Below are positions 12,370 to 25,300 of a stretch of DNA of 64,000 nt, in pieces; position 1 is the stretch's first letter, and each line of letters begins with the position of its first letter. This DNA is from Hedera helix. Its lineage: Eukaryota > Streptophyta > Magnoliopsida > Apiales > Araliaceae. The stretch lies in NCBI GenBank assembly GCA_947179155.2, contig OX359284.1:9364432-9428431 (forward strand), read 5' to 3'. The notes beneath the pieces were generated by a model. That model searched no databases and had not been told where the DNA came from. It was given only the letters and a program-made list of their open reading frames with translations. A program made the position numbers and the translations under genes.

Positions 12370-12545
12370 TGAATTGGCCAAATTGCCCTTCACTGGTAAT
12401 AGATAATGACCATTTTACCCCCCAATGACAAATGACCATTTTTTCCTTATGGAAAATATGATAAGATCATTTTGCCCTTGAGTAAATGTTCAAAAGACCA
12501 TTGTGCCCTTGACTAGTCGGGGCTAAAGACCATTTTGCCATTGGT
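12370..12545 (+). repeat. Cluster of GACCATTTTGCCCTTG-like motifs upstream of TATA
   Basis: Six or so degenerate copies of GACCATTTTGCCCTTG (for example near 12408, 12432, 12466, 12498 and 12529) lie directly before the TATA box. Similar 'GGGGCATTTTNGTAATTT' motifs occur on the other strand in the unrelated-looking LTRs at 32352-35961 and 44491-47900. Confidence 0.6.
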
Positions 12546-12555
12546 CTTGGTTTTT

Positions 12556-12565
12556 CTATAAATAG
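12556..12565 (+). promoter_or_regulatory. TATA box of the solo LTR at 10393
   Basis: CTATAAATAG, followed by GGGGAG and a GA-rich leader (GGAAAGGAAGAGAGCTAGAG). The same TATA plus GA-rich leader occurs in the LTRs at 29025 and around 61941. Confidence 0.65.
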
Positions 12566-13339
12566 GGGAGTATTAAGCATTTTTCAAGAATTTGGCAAAT
12601 TCATTTCATAAAAGTCGTGGAAAGGAAGAGAGCTAGAGAAAAAAATTAGGAGAACCCTAGTTAGTGGTCATAATGGATGGAAATGATGGTATAGCAAGGC
12701 TTTAATCAATCATCCAAAGAGAAAAATGAGATTTCAAGCTCCAAATGTGTAATTTTAACACTCTAAAAACTAGCTTCATATGTATATATATGTTTACATA
12801 TGTAAAAATGTTGGTTGTGGGAGGTTGATACCATTATTATGGATCATGACGGATCCATCCGGTGGTATAAGATTGATGATTATATTGGTGAATATATGAT
12901 ATCACACCTTTATTTTTGCATGATAAACCATTTGAGATCAAGAATTGAGCTAGATTAAAAGATGCATACTAAGTGTTTGATAGAATCCCTCTATGAGGAT
13001 TACTTTGCTAAAACATGAAATTGGTTTATCATCATTGAAATTTTATGTACATACATGAGTTGTAGATGGATACAAGCAATTTAGATGTTGCAAAACAAGC
13101 TTAGAATGGTTTTAAAAAGATTTCTTATAAACTAGTTTAAAAGGAAAATCATGCTAAATGCAGATTTTCAAGCTTTCCGTTTGATGTCATAATGAAGTTT
13201 TCAAAGATCAAACTTTAGTATTTTATTATCATTGTTTTATGGTCTAAGTGTTGGATCAAAGTATCAGTCATTTAGACTTGTATGGATCAAGTTATTCAAT
13301 AGGGAAAGAGGCATTTTAGAACAGAATTCTGAAGCAAAA

Positions 13340-13485
13340 CTTGGGAAACAATTCTGTTGAAGTGGCGTAGCCGAGCAACCCTAGGCATTGTTTCTAGCGC
13401 GGGCGCGCCAGGTTCATTTTCTAGGTTCTAAACACCCAATGTGGGCGCGCTAGGTTCCCTTTGTTATGTGGTGCGGGCGCACCAT
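13340..13485 (+). other. GC-rich palindromic block in a solo LTR
   Basis: Three copies of a GCGGGCGCGCCAGGTT-like sequence (near 13398, 13442 and 13472) stand out in an AT-rich LTR, downstream of the TATA box. Blocks of this kind, with different sequence, occur in the other LTRs of the window. Confidence 0.5.
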
Positions 13486-14501
13486 TATGAAAAATAAATA
13501 AATAAATGTTTTTTTTTGGATCCCAACTAAGAAGTAATGTGATGTTAGAGGTCCAAAGTGATCCTTTAATATATAGGACGAGATTAAACCAATATGTATG
13601 GTGTGTTAAGGCAATGGTTGCAAAAAATAACCAACGTAGTAGATGATGATGACATAAGTGCATCAACTTGCGTGATAATGGTTATGAATTGAATAACTAA
13701 TACGTGGTGTAGTTCATTAAACTTGGAAATGAATTAATGGTTGGAGTGAAAGGGCTAGGTAAGAAATATTTTAAAACATTATTAACTTAGTCTTATTTGA
13801 ATAAATTGAGTTAAACGAACTTAAAGAGGTTACTATTTAATCAAGTGTGATGTTATTATGTGTATAGATGTGATGATGTACTAAGTGGTCAACAAGTAAG
13901 TTACGTGGTGTGATAAACACACAGCGAGCAGTAAATGCAATCAGTTAATACATATGGTGATGGAAATGATAATGGGACAGAGTTATATAAATAACTCATG
14001 TGTAATCCCATATTAATATAGATAAAGGAAACACAAAGGATGATATGTTAAAATATAGTCTGAAATAAGATTGAGCAAGAGTCAAGTGTTGACTAATGAT
14101 TTGTATTGTCGATTCTCACACATAGTGTAAGTCGTACAAGGTACAACGAGGTAATGTAGTGGTAAAACATTGGTACAGGTAAGTTTTTTAGACTTTATCA
14201 TTATGTGTTACATGTGCATCTTCTGTGATACAGGAAGTTGTATGAACTTGTTTTTATATGTACAACGTGTGGTAATATGATAATCATTATTAATATTTAG
14301 TTGATGTTCCCAAATGCGGTGCCATATGGACTTTATGAGTTATAGTTTTAAAGCGTGTATAAATACATAAGGTAGAATAACAAGGAGCATGAATAAATAT
14401 AAGCATCAGAAACATGTAGCATGTATATATGAGTAGCATGAAAAGGTTGAAACATGTTTGAAATGTAATTTATGTGTTACATTAATATCTGTTGAACTTG
14501 T

Positions 14502-14520
14502 TGAGCAACGTAGTTGCTTA
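14502..14520 (+). other. Conserved TGAGC stem-loop, solo LTR at 10393
   Basis: TGAGCAACGTAGTTGCTTA, an inverted repeat with one terminal mismatch, about 570 bp before the LTR 3' end. Confidence 0.6.
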
Positions 14521-15089
14521 TTCTTGCTTTAAATAACATTTTACAGTTAAATTGCAAACCTTGAAAGTCTCGATAAAGACAGTGATTAGATGAATTGTTG
14601 TTAAATCAAAGTACTTGCAGTTTGAACTAACGCCGAGGAATACCTGTCTTAATAATATGCTCATGTATTGATGTAATATTTTCAAGATAGTTGTATCTGA
14701 TAATATTGAAAGTTTATTCAACTTAACTGTGCATCCTCTAGCTACACTAGAGAAGTGTTAGCATTACACTTTATAAATTAACTGCCAAGGAAGAATGTAC
14801 AGGCATATAGCAAATTTTGAATTATGAATTCATCAAACTCAATGTAATAAATTGGATCATAATGCATATAACTTAAGATTTAATATAATAGATCTAGATG
14901 ACATGGAATTTTAATAAAAGATAGTAAAGATTGTGAATTCTGGAATGAAAAAAAATGTTGATATTTATTGGTATCAAAGCGAGGTTTTATTTTTTATATT
15001 GTGGTTGAATGTTATAAATGTAGAGATAGGAGTTGTATCATGACGTACCAGACCCGAGGTTTAGAGGACCCGAATTTATGGACGTTACA

Positions 15090-15143
15090 ATACCCTACTC
15101 ATGATTTAGAGTTAGTGGTTTTTAAAAATTTGGAGGCACTATC
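15090..15143 (+). pseudogene. RNase H fragment trapped between two insertions
   Basis: These 54 bp read YPTHDLELVVF, then a damaged segment. YPTHDLELAAVVFALK is a hallmark of chromovirus RNase H. The reading resumes at 27307 with LYGEKCEIYADHKSLKYIF. Its last five bases, CTATC (15139-15143), are the left target duplication of the LARD. Confidence 0.8.
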
Positions 15144-15552
15144 TGTGACGACCCCGAATCCGGGTTCCTTGAACCTCGGACCCGGTTCAACACGAGTACT
15201 ACTTTTCCTTATTGTTCATGAATTTTAACAATATTATAATTGCTAAATAATCATTTATTTACAGTTATATAACATCTCCTTCTATTCCAGAATCGAAATC
15301 TTTATACATTCCTAGTATGTCTCAATATCATACATGATACTACATTCTATTACAATCAATTTGAGTATTTAATACTCATATAACATACCAACTAAGTCTT
15401 ATGCTACATAATCATTTACCTGTCCAATTCGGACTGATATCTACAATAGATATTTAGATCTTCAATGGAAGTAATATATTTTTCTGTTCCTTGTTCTTTA
15501 TCGAGAACTTCAGGTAACTAGCCTTATCTGAAAATGTTGGTTTAGGCAAGAG

Positions 15553-15568
15553 TGAGCACGACGGCTCA
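15553..15568 (-). other. Conserved TGAGC stem-loop, LARD1 left LTR
   Basis: TGAGCACGACGGCTCA on the + strand (reads TGAGCCGTCGTGCTCA on the minus strand), about 410 bp before the LTR 3' end in element orientation. It is repeated at 22732-22747 in the other LTR. Confidence 0.65.
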
Positions 15569-16319
15569 ACAAGTTCAACAGCTACACATAACACATTACA
15601 TGCTTCACATAAAATTTACAATTTATACTAACATCATGTTTTTCATGCATTTCAGTTTATGACATACTGCTCATGCATATCATGCCTCACATTTAATCTA
15701 TGCTTCATGTCTAACCTCTATCATGACATATAGTTCAATGCAGAACAATTGTCTTAAATCAACTACCGCATATCAACAATTCAAATCAACTTATTGCACA
15801 AAGGCACATTAAAACATCTTTGCACATAACCACGTATGAGCACATCTCAGTTTAATAACAAACTTATAATTCATGCACATAATACAACACGTTCTGAAAA
15901 ACTTGCCTGAACTTGTATAACCAGCTTACGTTAATCTTTCACGTTCCTTGCACCACCTACACGGTATGTGAGATCAACGGTGCACAATATCAGTCAAAGT
16001 TTGACTCAATACTAAATCTTATTTTAAAGATATTTATTTCTTCTTATCATCCCTTTTTTTTAATAAGGTTAATTTCATATTTTAGTCTCTCTTTGACTTG
16101 ACTCAGTGTTTCATATTCAACACCATAAATCTTTTGTTCGAAACTATGCAATTCTGACATTTATTAATGTCACTGCATTAAAACTTGGACCCTATATTTA
16201 TTTAGGTCGATCCACCAATTAATCACTAATGGACCATACCCTTGGTTTAACTTAATCACATCATTTATCTCGATACTTATCATAATATTACCCACCTTGG
16301 ATAATATTTTAAATTTTAC

Positions 16320-17410
16320 TATCAATTAGTAATAACTTATAATGTTATTTAATTGTTAAATAACACTTTAAATAATCATTACTATTATTAATTTATTTTT
16401 AATAATAGTTTACCTTAATCATTATTATTAATCTTTTAATAATAATTTAATTGCTTGCTAATATTATTACCCTTTAATAATATTTTAATTGACTTCTCAT
16501 TATTATCAATCATTTTAATAATAATTTAATTGTTCATCAATATTATCAATCATTTAATAATATTTGAAATCATCACGTATCATTAGTAATTATTTAATAA
16601 CGATTCAACCCTTAACTATTATTACCCAATAGTTAATTACTTGTTAAACAATATTATTAATTCTTTAATAATATTCTAAATCTTTATTTATCATTATTAT
16701 TTATTTAATAATGATTTAACTCTTAACTATTATTATTTAATAGTTAATTAAATGCTAAATAATATTATTAATCCTTTAATAATATTTTAAATTAATTACA
16801 TATCATTATTAATTATTGAATAATGATTTAATTCTTAACTATTATCATTTAATAGTTAGTCAATAATATTATCAATATATTTTAATTACTTAATAATCTT
16901 CTTTCGATTAAGTAATAATTTATTCCACTTAATTACCATTTAATTATTATTTAATATGAATTAAATAATAATTAATTAACTAATTATCCAAACTCATTAT
17001 TTAATATTAATTAAATAATAATTAATTAATTAATTAACTTTACTTATTATTTAATATTAATTAAATAATAAATAATTAGTTTATTAACCTTAATTATCCT
17101 TTAATTATTATTTAATATTAATTAAATAATAATTAATTACTTAATTAACCTTACTTATTATTTAATATTAATTAAATAATAAATAATTAGCTTTCTAACT
17201 TTAATATTCTTTAATTATTATTTAATATTAATTTAAATAATAATTAATTATTTATTTAACTTTACTTATTATTTAAGTGCAATTAAATAATAAATAACTA
17301 ACTTATTCATCTTAACATCCTTTAATTATTATTTAATATTCATTAAATCATAATTAATTAATTACATAACTTCATATATTATTTAATATTTATTAAATAA
17401 TATTTAATTA
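16320..17410 (-). repeat. String of short AT hairpins in the LARD1 left LTR
   Basis: About 1.1 kb of consecutive imperfect inverted repeats of 20-30 bp. Examples are AACTATTATTATTTAATAGT, AATATTATTAAT with TTTAATAATATT, and ATCATTATT with AATAATGAT. From 16920 the array becomes a roughly 60/118-bp tandem repeat whose core pairs TTATTTAAT with ATTAAATAA. As RNA this would be a string of AU stem-loops. The same block lies at 23499-24589 in the right LTR. Confidence 0.75.
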
Positions 17411-20127
17411 GATTATTAGCCTATTTATACACTAATAAATAGCTAATATATAGTGAATCACTCCAATAATTTCAAATTTTACTTTATAACACTTAACTAG
17501 CATGCCAATAGGTCAAATATTATTTTTCTGAAATTAAAAATAATTTTCCCATAATTATTAGCAATTTAGTAAGCTTTAATCCACCATTAATTCTAATAAA
17601 TACCAAATTACAAACAAATTCGGATTTTAAATTTTGATAATTTTCTTTATAAAATTATAAGCATTTTCTCTTTTGGAACCAACCCAAGAACCGGCCTAAA
17701 AATGCCCGAACCGGCCCTACCTAGAAATCATGAAAAACCGAAAAACACCGAACCGACCGGTTTTTTTAAAAAAATAGGCAGATTAGTTTTATGCTTTTTC
17801 AGACTTGGGGTCTTCGACGGGAACTTGAATAAAATGAAATCCACAAGTCCGATTGAGGCCTATTTGGTATCGATGGATTCGTAACTTCCCGAACTACATT
17901 TTTCTGTTATCAAACATCAAATTTGGATTTGTTTTGGTCACAGAAATTGGCTCTAAACCGGACTGTTGTGCACAGCCCTAAAACAGTGGGTGTGTTTTGG
18001 TTGAAAAATCATAACTTGCTCATTTTAAATCGGATCGAAGTGATTCCACTTGGAGAATCTTCATATCCCACACATCTAACACCAGAAATTTACGGATCAT
18101 GAATCCAACTTACGGATCATGCCCAGAAATTTCGGGAGTGGCTGCCATGATTTTGGTTACTTGGTTTTCGTCGGTAAAAACTTATTTGATAATTTTTATG
18201 AAATCTTTCCACATAAATACACCCAAAAATTCATATTAAACCCATATAACCCTAGATATATCAATCTAGCATGTTTCTACCTTTTTAGATTTTGAAAATT
18301 AGTTTTCTACCAAAGAAATTACATAGTACCCAAAGAACAATACCAAGCTAGAATGTTTTATACCTTTTGTTGATTATCCTCTTTGTTAGAACTTTGAAAA
18401 GACTTGGATGATCAATCTTCTTACATAGATAGATTCCTCTTGATGAGACCTCCATCTTTAAACCTTGCTTCTTCTTCATCCAATCATCCAAGCATCAAGA
18501 ATCTTGTTTCTCTTCCATGGCTTCTCTCTTTTCTCTCTAGCTCTCCTCTCTTCTACTTGGAGAAATGAAGAAGAAAAGAAACAAATGAAATGATCTAAGT
18601 CTCCTTCACTCTCACTCTCTCTATCTATTGTAGAGACTTAACCCAATGTGGTTTAATTTTGCTAGCAACTAACCTTAGGTTAGTTCTTATCTCATTTAAC
18701 ATTAGCTTTGACCACACCTTTTCCCATCACTTAACCAACATATGGTTAAATCTCTACATTATACATATATATTATATATCTATACACTTTGACTAACATT
18801 ACTTGCAACCATCAAAACTTGGCTTGATTTAAGGGAATGGACTTGGTTGATTGACTAAAATGTGACATCTATCAAGCTTGAGTCTAGGCTTCCTTTTGAG
18901 TGTAAATAAAGCAACAAGCAAGCAAAATCTACACTCTTTTCACAAGTGGACCCCAAAATTCGGGATTTGCTCTAATATTACACCAATTTGGCTTTATTTT
19001 TATATCCTATATCATTATATAAGTATCCATATATATATACACCAATGTATATATATTGACCACAACTTTGACTATCATTTGGCTCCACATTGGATCAATT
19101 TAATATTTCTATTGGGCTCGTCAATTAAATTTGTTTGGGCTCAATTTAATTACTACATTGGGCTAATATTAAATACCCTATGTTACATTTAATTAAACAA
19201 GCATTGGGCTTGGTTAATTATTACATAAATCCATGTTCAAATTAAATTATATGGACTACTAGGTTAAATTAATTTGACCTAGTTTAATACCTCAATTGGA
19301 CTTATAATATAATCCAATTAGATTTGCTATAATTAATTCTACCACATTGGGTTACTTAATTAACCCATCCACGGTTAATTCTTAACCCCACATTTATTTA
19401 TCTAGCAATTAACCAATGATTGGTTAATGTTATCTCTATTGTCAACCAACTAGGGTTATTCAATTAACTAGACACTAGTTAATTCTCTACACTCAATCAA
19501 TACTTGAAATGCTTCTCCCAACCATTGACCATCATTTGACTTTTAATGGTTTGGGCTACATAACTTACTTTTTATTGGCTCTCTTATTTAATTACCCATT
19601 TCATGCAAATATCTCCATATTGGGCTTACATCTATAACAACTTATTAATTAAGTAAATTACTTAATTAATTAACTTCTTAATATTGTCCTTCAAGGCAAT
19701 ATTTCACTTCCCTACTTGTTACTCATAACCTTAATTCATAACTTATATAATTAATTCAATTAATTATATTACATGACTTTTCTTTTTAATCCATACTAAA
19801 ACTAATTAATTTATTAGTTTTATTAAGTATTTAATTTACTTCACACATCATCTTGTTTGACTAACAAACTCAACTATAGGTGTATATTTATAAATATTAA
19901 TATATTCACCTTCACTTCTCAATTGAATTTCTTTCTTAAATAAATTATCTACATGCATCATTAAAATATTCTCACATTTAATTTCTAACAAATAATTTAT
20001 GTTAAAAAAGAAAATGTTTACCCATTTTCTACACATCTTCCTTCTCACCTTCTAGGTTTAAACCTTAACCTTTAATAAAATCAATTAAGATATTATTTAA
20101 AATCTTGGAAATATCTGGGATATTACA

Positions 20128-20165
20128 CTCACCCCTTCTTATAAGAATTTCGTCCCCGAAATTTC
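20128..20165 (-). promoter_or_regulatory. LARD1 polypurine tract
   Basis: On the minus strand a GGGGACGAAATTCTTATAAG sequence and then AAGGGGTGAG run straight into the LTR start TGTAATATCC. The GGACGAAAT...AAGGGG arrangement is the chromovirus PPT context, also seen at 29001-29024 in the host element. Confidence 0.8.
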
Positions 20166-22263
20166 ATCATACTCATTTCTACCAGTTTTTCATCACTGAG
20201 AATATCTCTTTACTCATCGAATTCTATGACCACCCTTTTCTACGAAGTTCATACTTTTCACAATTCCAGAACAATGGAATATCTTGCAGAAGAATAAATT
20301 GAAAATCAATATCTTACAAAAGAATAAATTGAAAATCAAAATATTCATTAAAACTTTCATACTATTCTGAGGAGTCATAAAGACTATGAACATACTGCGA
20401 GAATGTTTATCAATCACAATGACTGAAAACATACCACAATGGTTTCGTACGCTAGGTGATCAGCCTATCGTACTCTAGCGCTGTGCACAACGACTTCTGT
20501 TGGGGTCGAACTCTTTGGATTTACCAACCCATATCAGCATGCCACCACTGTTGGGCGCCCCCTCGCGGGTTCTTTATTCATGGCTCTGACATATCCCCCA
20601 TTATGGGGTTGTTCACCTCAGACTTACTACAAAATTCCGCTCCAGCATACGTTGGATTGGAAAATAAAACTTGAGTCATTTCTGACCAAAAGTGTCCAGT
20701 CAAAATAAATGACATAGACTCACATCATTAGACTGTTCATATATTACGAACTGAAAATCATTTCAGATTAAAACAACTGAAATACATTTTTAGGACTTCA
20801 TGATACCGCACCGTTGCAACAGCGCGTTGAGGATTCCGTCTTTTTCATCTCTGCACCATGGCTTTAATGGCGTGTGATGATTTTATAAATACATTTTGAT
20901 ATTTTTAAATAAATTTTTCTAGCCGAAACAATTAGCATAGACTCTTCTTTACACGTTTCAAAATACTGAAAATTATTTTGACTTTGTCATATTACATCGT
21001 ACCATAGTGGGCTTAAAAATACATCCAACACTAGGTTACTCTGCATTGATGACTCCATCGTTTATCATCTCTGCACTAAATGCATTAATGATTATGAAAA
21101 CACACTTTGACATTTTCAAAAGCACAAAAGTGCGAATTTAGCACGATTTTAAGAATTTTAAAGTCTAGCATAGCTAGAAGATTTGGAATATCCTAAAACC
21201 TCAAAACACCTCAAATTTTTCCTCCACATTCTTTTCCAGCTTAATAACTATATCTAGTATAGCCTTAACCTGACTACTTAACTCTATCCATACTCACTGT
21301 TCATCAAACTCACCACGTATTTGGGTTCAGGAACTTACCACAATCATATGGTTTGAGGAACTTGTCCTAGTCAGGCCAAAGTCGCCCATTCGCTGAGGGG
21401 TTCCACCACATAACTATGAGTCACGAACTTTCCATGCGTGTCGGTTCTCAGAACACGAACTTAACTTAACATCCTCTACCTATTCATTATACATGAGAAA
21501 AGAATCACCTTTTCAACATTCATATAACAAATAGCGCGACACCAGGTTTCAATCGATTATCACTATAGGAAGCTAAGTGGTCGTCAAACCAAACACAATC
21601 TCCCGCCCATACAAGAAATTGGTCAACTCGGCCATTAATCAATATAGAAAGTTAAGCGGTCGTTAAACCAAGAACAAATACATCAGTTTCCCAACTCTTC
21701 AACACTGTAAGGAACACCTGCCATCAGTGCATACGTTTATTCTACGATACACACTGATCGTGCCAAGTTTCGCAGCAGCATCTCCCAAATTGGTTCGCTG
21801 ACATATCATAGCCCCCGCCCATACAAGGGTTCGTTCAACTCAACCACTATATTAATATAGGAAGCTAAGCGGTTCTAAAACCAAGCACAAATCCATACAA
21901 GGAATCGTACAGCTCAACCACTAATATGAGTCCTCAATTAAAAACCCCCAAACCTCTAATTTTTCTTAACTAAATACGAATTCTATCCATTCATATTTTA
22001 GCACATTTGCCTCATTACGAGTTCATCTCTCTAGATCATTTCATGACCTTATTAGCATTTTCTTTATGCTTCTCAAAATCTTATCATAAAATATTTTTCT
22101 ATTATTTCTTCAAATTAGGTACAACGTGACCTTTTTCATTTCTCTTATAGCTTCTCAAATCCATCTTTGGATAATCTTCTATATATGAATTTTCCAAATT
22201 CACCTTTTATTACTTAAACTCTTCCGGAGTTTATTCATTTATCATTTTACTTATCTTCTACAC

Positions 22264-22302
22264 GGTTATAGCCTAAGGTACTCTTACCTAAGGTTTATAA
22301 CC
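22264..22302 (-). other. Stem-loop beside the LARD1 primer site
   Basis: GGTTATAGCCTAAGGTA, a 4-5 nt loop, then TACCTAAGG and TTTATAACC: the arms pair with only small bulges. It lies a few bases inside the element from the primer site. LARD2 has the same hairpin at 57639-57678 with a different loop. Its position suggests an RNA packaging, dimerisation or priming role, by analogy with retrovirus leaders. Confidence 0.7.
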
Positions 22303-22307
22303 TATCA

Positions 22308-22322
22308 GCTCTGATACCAACT
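22308..22322 (-). promoter_or_regulatory. LARD1 primer binding site (initiator tRNA-Met type)
   Basis: On the minus strand GTTGGTATCAGAGC follows the LTR end by one base. TGGTATCAGAGC is the common plant primer site complementary to the 3' end of initiator tRNA-Met. Confidence 0.88.
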
Positions 22323-25300
22323 TGTGACGACCCCGAATCCGGGTTCCTTGAACCTCGGACCCGGTTCAACACGAGTACTACTTTTCCTTATTGTTCATGA
22401 ATTTTAACAATATTATAATTGCTAAATAATCATTTATTTACAGTTATATAACATCTCCTTCTATTCCAGAATCGAAATCTTTATACATTCCTAGTATGTC
22501 TCAATATCATACATGATACTACATTCTATTACAATCAATTTGAGTATTTAATACTCATATAACATACCAACTAAGTCTTATGCTACATAATCATTTACCT
22601 GTCCAATTCGGACTGATATCTACAATAGATATTTAGATCTTCAATGGAAGTAATATATTTTTCTGTTCCTTGTTCTTTATCGAGAACTTCAGGTAACTAG
22701 CCTTATCTGAAAATGTTGGTTTAGGCAAGAGTGAGCACGACGGCTCAACAAGTTCAACAGCTACACATAACACATTACATGCTTCACATAAAATTTACAA
22801 TTTATACTAACATCATGTTTTTCATGCATTTCAGTTTATGACATACTGCTCATGCATATCATGCCTCACATTTAATCTATGCTTCATGTCTAACCTCTAT
22901 CATGACATATAGTTCAATGCAGAACAATTGTCTTAAATCAACTACCGCATATCAACAATTCAAATCAACTTATTGCACAAAGGCACATTAAAACATCTTT
23001 GCACATAACCACGTATGAGCACATCTCAGTTTAATAACAAACTTATAATTCATGCACATAATACAACACGTTCTGAAAAACTTGCCTGAACTTGTATAAC
23101 CAGCTTACGTTAATCTTTCACGTTCCTTGCACCACCTACACGGTATGTGAGATCAACGGTGCACAATATCAGTCAAAGTTTGACTCAATACTAAATCTTA
23201 TTTTAAAGATATTTATTTCTTCTTATCATCCCTTTTTTTTAATAAGGTTAATTTCATATTTTAGTCTCTCTTTGACTTGACTCAGTGTTTCATATTCAAC
23301 ACCATAAATCTTTTGTTCGAAACTATGCAATTCTGACATTTATTAATGTCACTGCATTAAAACTTGGACCCTATATTTATTTAGGTCGATCCACCAATTA
23401 ATCACTAATGGACCATACCCTTGGTTTAACTTAATCACATCATTTATCTCGATACTTATCATAATATTACCCACCTTGGATAATATTTTAAATTTTACTA
23501 TCAATTAGTAATAACTTATAATGTTATTTAATTGTTAAATAACACTTTAAATAATCATTACTATTATTAATTTATTTTTAATAATAGTTTACCTTAATCA
23601 TTATTATTAATCTTTTAATAATAATTTAATTGCTTGCTAATATTATTACCCTTTAATAATATTTTAATTGACTTCTCATTATTATCAATCATTTTAATAA
23701 TAATTTAATTGTTCATCAATATTATCAATCATTTAATAATATTTGAAATCATCACGTATCATTAGTAATTATTTAATAACGATTCAACCCTTAACTATTA
23801 TTACCCAATAGTTAATTACTTGTTAAACAATATTATTAATTCTTTAATAATATTCTAAATCTTTATTTATCATTATTATTTATTTAATAATGATTTAACT
23901 CTTAACTATTATTATTTAATAGTTAATTAAATGCTAAATAATATTATTAATCCTTTAATAATATTTTAAATTAATTACATATCATTATTAATTATTGAAT
24001 AATGATTTAATTCTTAACTATTATCATTTAATAGTTAGTCAATAATATTATCAATATATTTTAATTACTTAATAATCTTCTTTCGATTAAGTAATAATTT
24101 ATTCCACTTAATTACCATTTAATTATTATTTAATATGAATTAAATAATAATTAATTAACTAATTATCCAAACTCATTATTTAATATTAATTAAATAATAA
24201 TTAATTAATTAATTAACTTTACTTATTATTTAATATTAATTAAATAATAAATAATTAGTTTATTAACCTTAATTATCCTTTAATTATTATTTAATATTAA
24301 TTAAATAATAATTAATTACTTAATTAACCTTACTTATTATTTAATATTAATTAAATAATAAATAATTAGCTTTCTAACTTTAATATTCTTTAATTATTAT
24401 TTAATATTAATTTAAATAATAATTAATTATTTATTTAACTTTACTTATTATTTAAGTGCAATTAAATAATAAATAACTAACTTATTCATCTTAACATCCT
24501 TTAATTATTATTTAATATTCATTAAATCATAATTAATTAATTACATAACTTCATATATTATTTAATATTTATTAAATAATATTTAATTAGATTATTAGCC
24601 TATTTATACACTAATAAATAGCTAATATATAGTGAATCACTCCAATAATTTCAAATTTTACTTTATAACACTTAACTAGCATGCCAATAGGTCAAATATT
24701 ATTTTTCTGAAATTAAAAATAATTTTCCCATAATTATTAGCAATTTAGTAAGCTTTAATCCACCATTAATTCTAATAAATACCAAATTACAAACAAATTC
24801 GGATTTTAAATTTTGATAATTTTCTTTATAAAATTATAAGCATTTTCTCTTTTGGAACCAACCCAAGAACCGGCCTAAAAATGCCCGAACCGGCCCTACC
24901 TAGAAATCATGAAAAACCGAAAAACACCGAACCGACCGGTTTTTTTAAAAAAATAGGCAGATTAGTTTTATGCTTTTTCAGACTTGGGGTCTTCGACGGG
25001 AACTTGAATAAAATGAAATCCACAAGTCCGATTGAGGCCTATTTGGTATCGATGGATTCGTAACTTCCCGAACTACATTTTTCTGTTATCAAACATCAAA
25101 TTTGGATTTGTTTTGGTCACAGAAATTGGCTCTAAACCGGACTGTTGTGCACAGCCCTAAAACAGTGGGTGTGTTTTGGTTGAAAAATCATAACTTGCTC
25201 ATTTTAAATCGGATCGAAGTGATTCCACTTGGAGAATCTTCATATCCCACACATCTAACACCAGAAATTTACGGATCATGAATCCAACTTACGGATCATG

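Larger units (their letters stand above)
10393..15089 (+). mobile_element. Solo LTR inserted in chromovirus RNase H
   Basis: It begins TGTGATACCCCAAATATTTA and ends TTATGGACGTTACA, with RNase H sequence on both sides. The flanks ATAAT (10388-10392) and ATACC (15090-15094) agree only in part, so the target duplication is degraded or a boundary is off by a few bases. It contains an (AG)n run at 10617-10636, a 29-bp tandem repeat, a 'CATTTTGCCCTTG' motif cluster, a TATA box, a GC-rich block and a TGAGC stem-loop (14502-14520). A primer-site-like TTGGTATCAAAGCGAGG lies near 14970, about 110 bp before its end, which is unexpected inside an LTR. Its start resembles the LTR beginning at 42644. Confidence 0.68.
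15144..20127 (-). repeat. LARD1 3' LTR (left copy)
   Basis: Reading on the minus strand it runs TGTAATATCC...GTCGTCACA. It differs from the other copy at 19235, 19339, 19438, 19888 and 20107 only, as far as I can see. All five lie in the first 900 bp of the LTR in element orientation. Short ORFs inside it are identical in both copies simply because the LTRs are identical. Confidence 0.92.
20128..22322 (-). other. LARD1 non-coding internal domain
   Basis: No frame over about 75 codons and none with recognisable retroelement motifs. It contains blocks shared with the internal domain of LARD2: CGTTGAGGATTCCGTC (20825-20840), TCTAGCCGAAACAATTAGCA (from 20918), GTCTAGCATAGCTAGAAG (near 21164-21181) and a 'CATACAAGG...CTCAACCACTAATATGAGTCC' block (near 21890-21935). 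A segment containing GGAAGCTAAGCGGT and CCCGCCCATACAAG is repeated about three times at 21555-21900. The stretch 20450-20680 is less AT-rich than the rest but I recognise nothing in it. The domain presumably carries packaging signals; that is inference. Confidence 0.7.

Noticed and set aside
14968..15228. 86-codon ORF across the junction of the solo LTR, RNase H fragment and LARD1
   Set aside because: It spans three different sequences joined by insertion and cannot be a gene; only its YPTHDLEL part is meaningful, as RNase H.
20456..20674. 72-codon ORF in the less AT-rich part of the LARD1 internal domain
   Set aside because: No retroelement or host motif and no counterpart frame in LARD2. 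The surrounding domain is conserved as DNA or RNA, not as protein.
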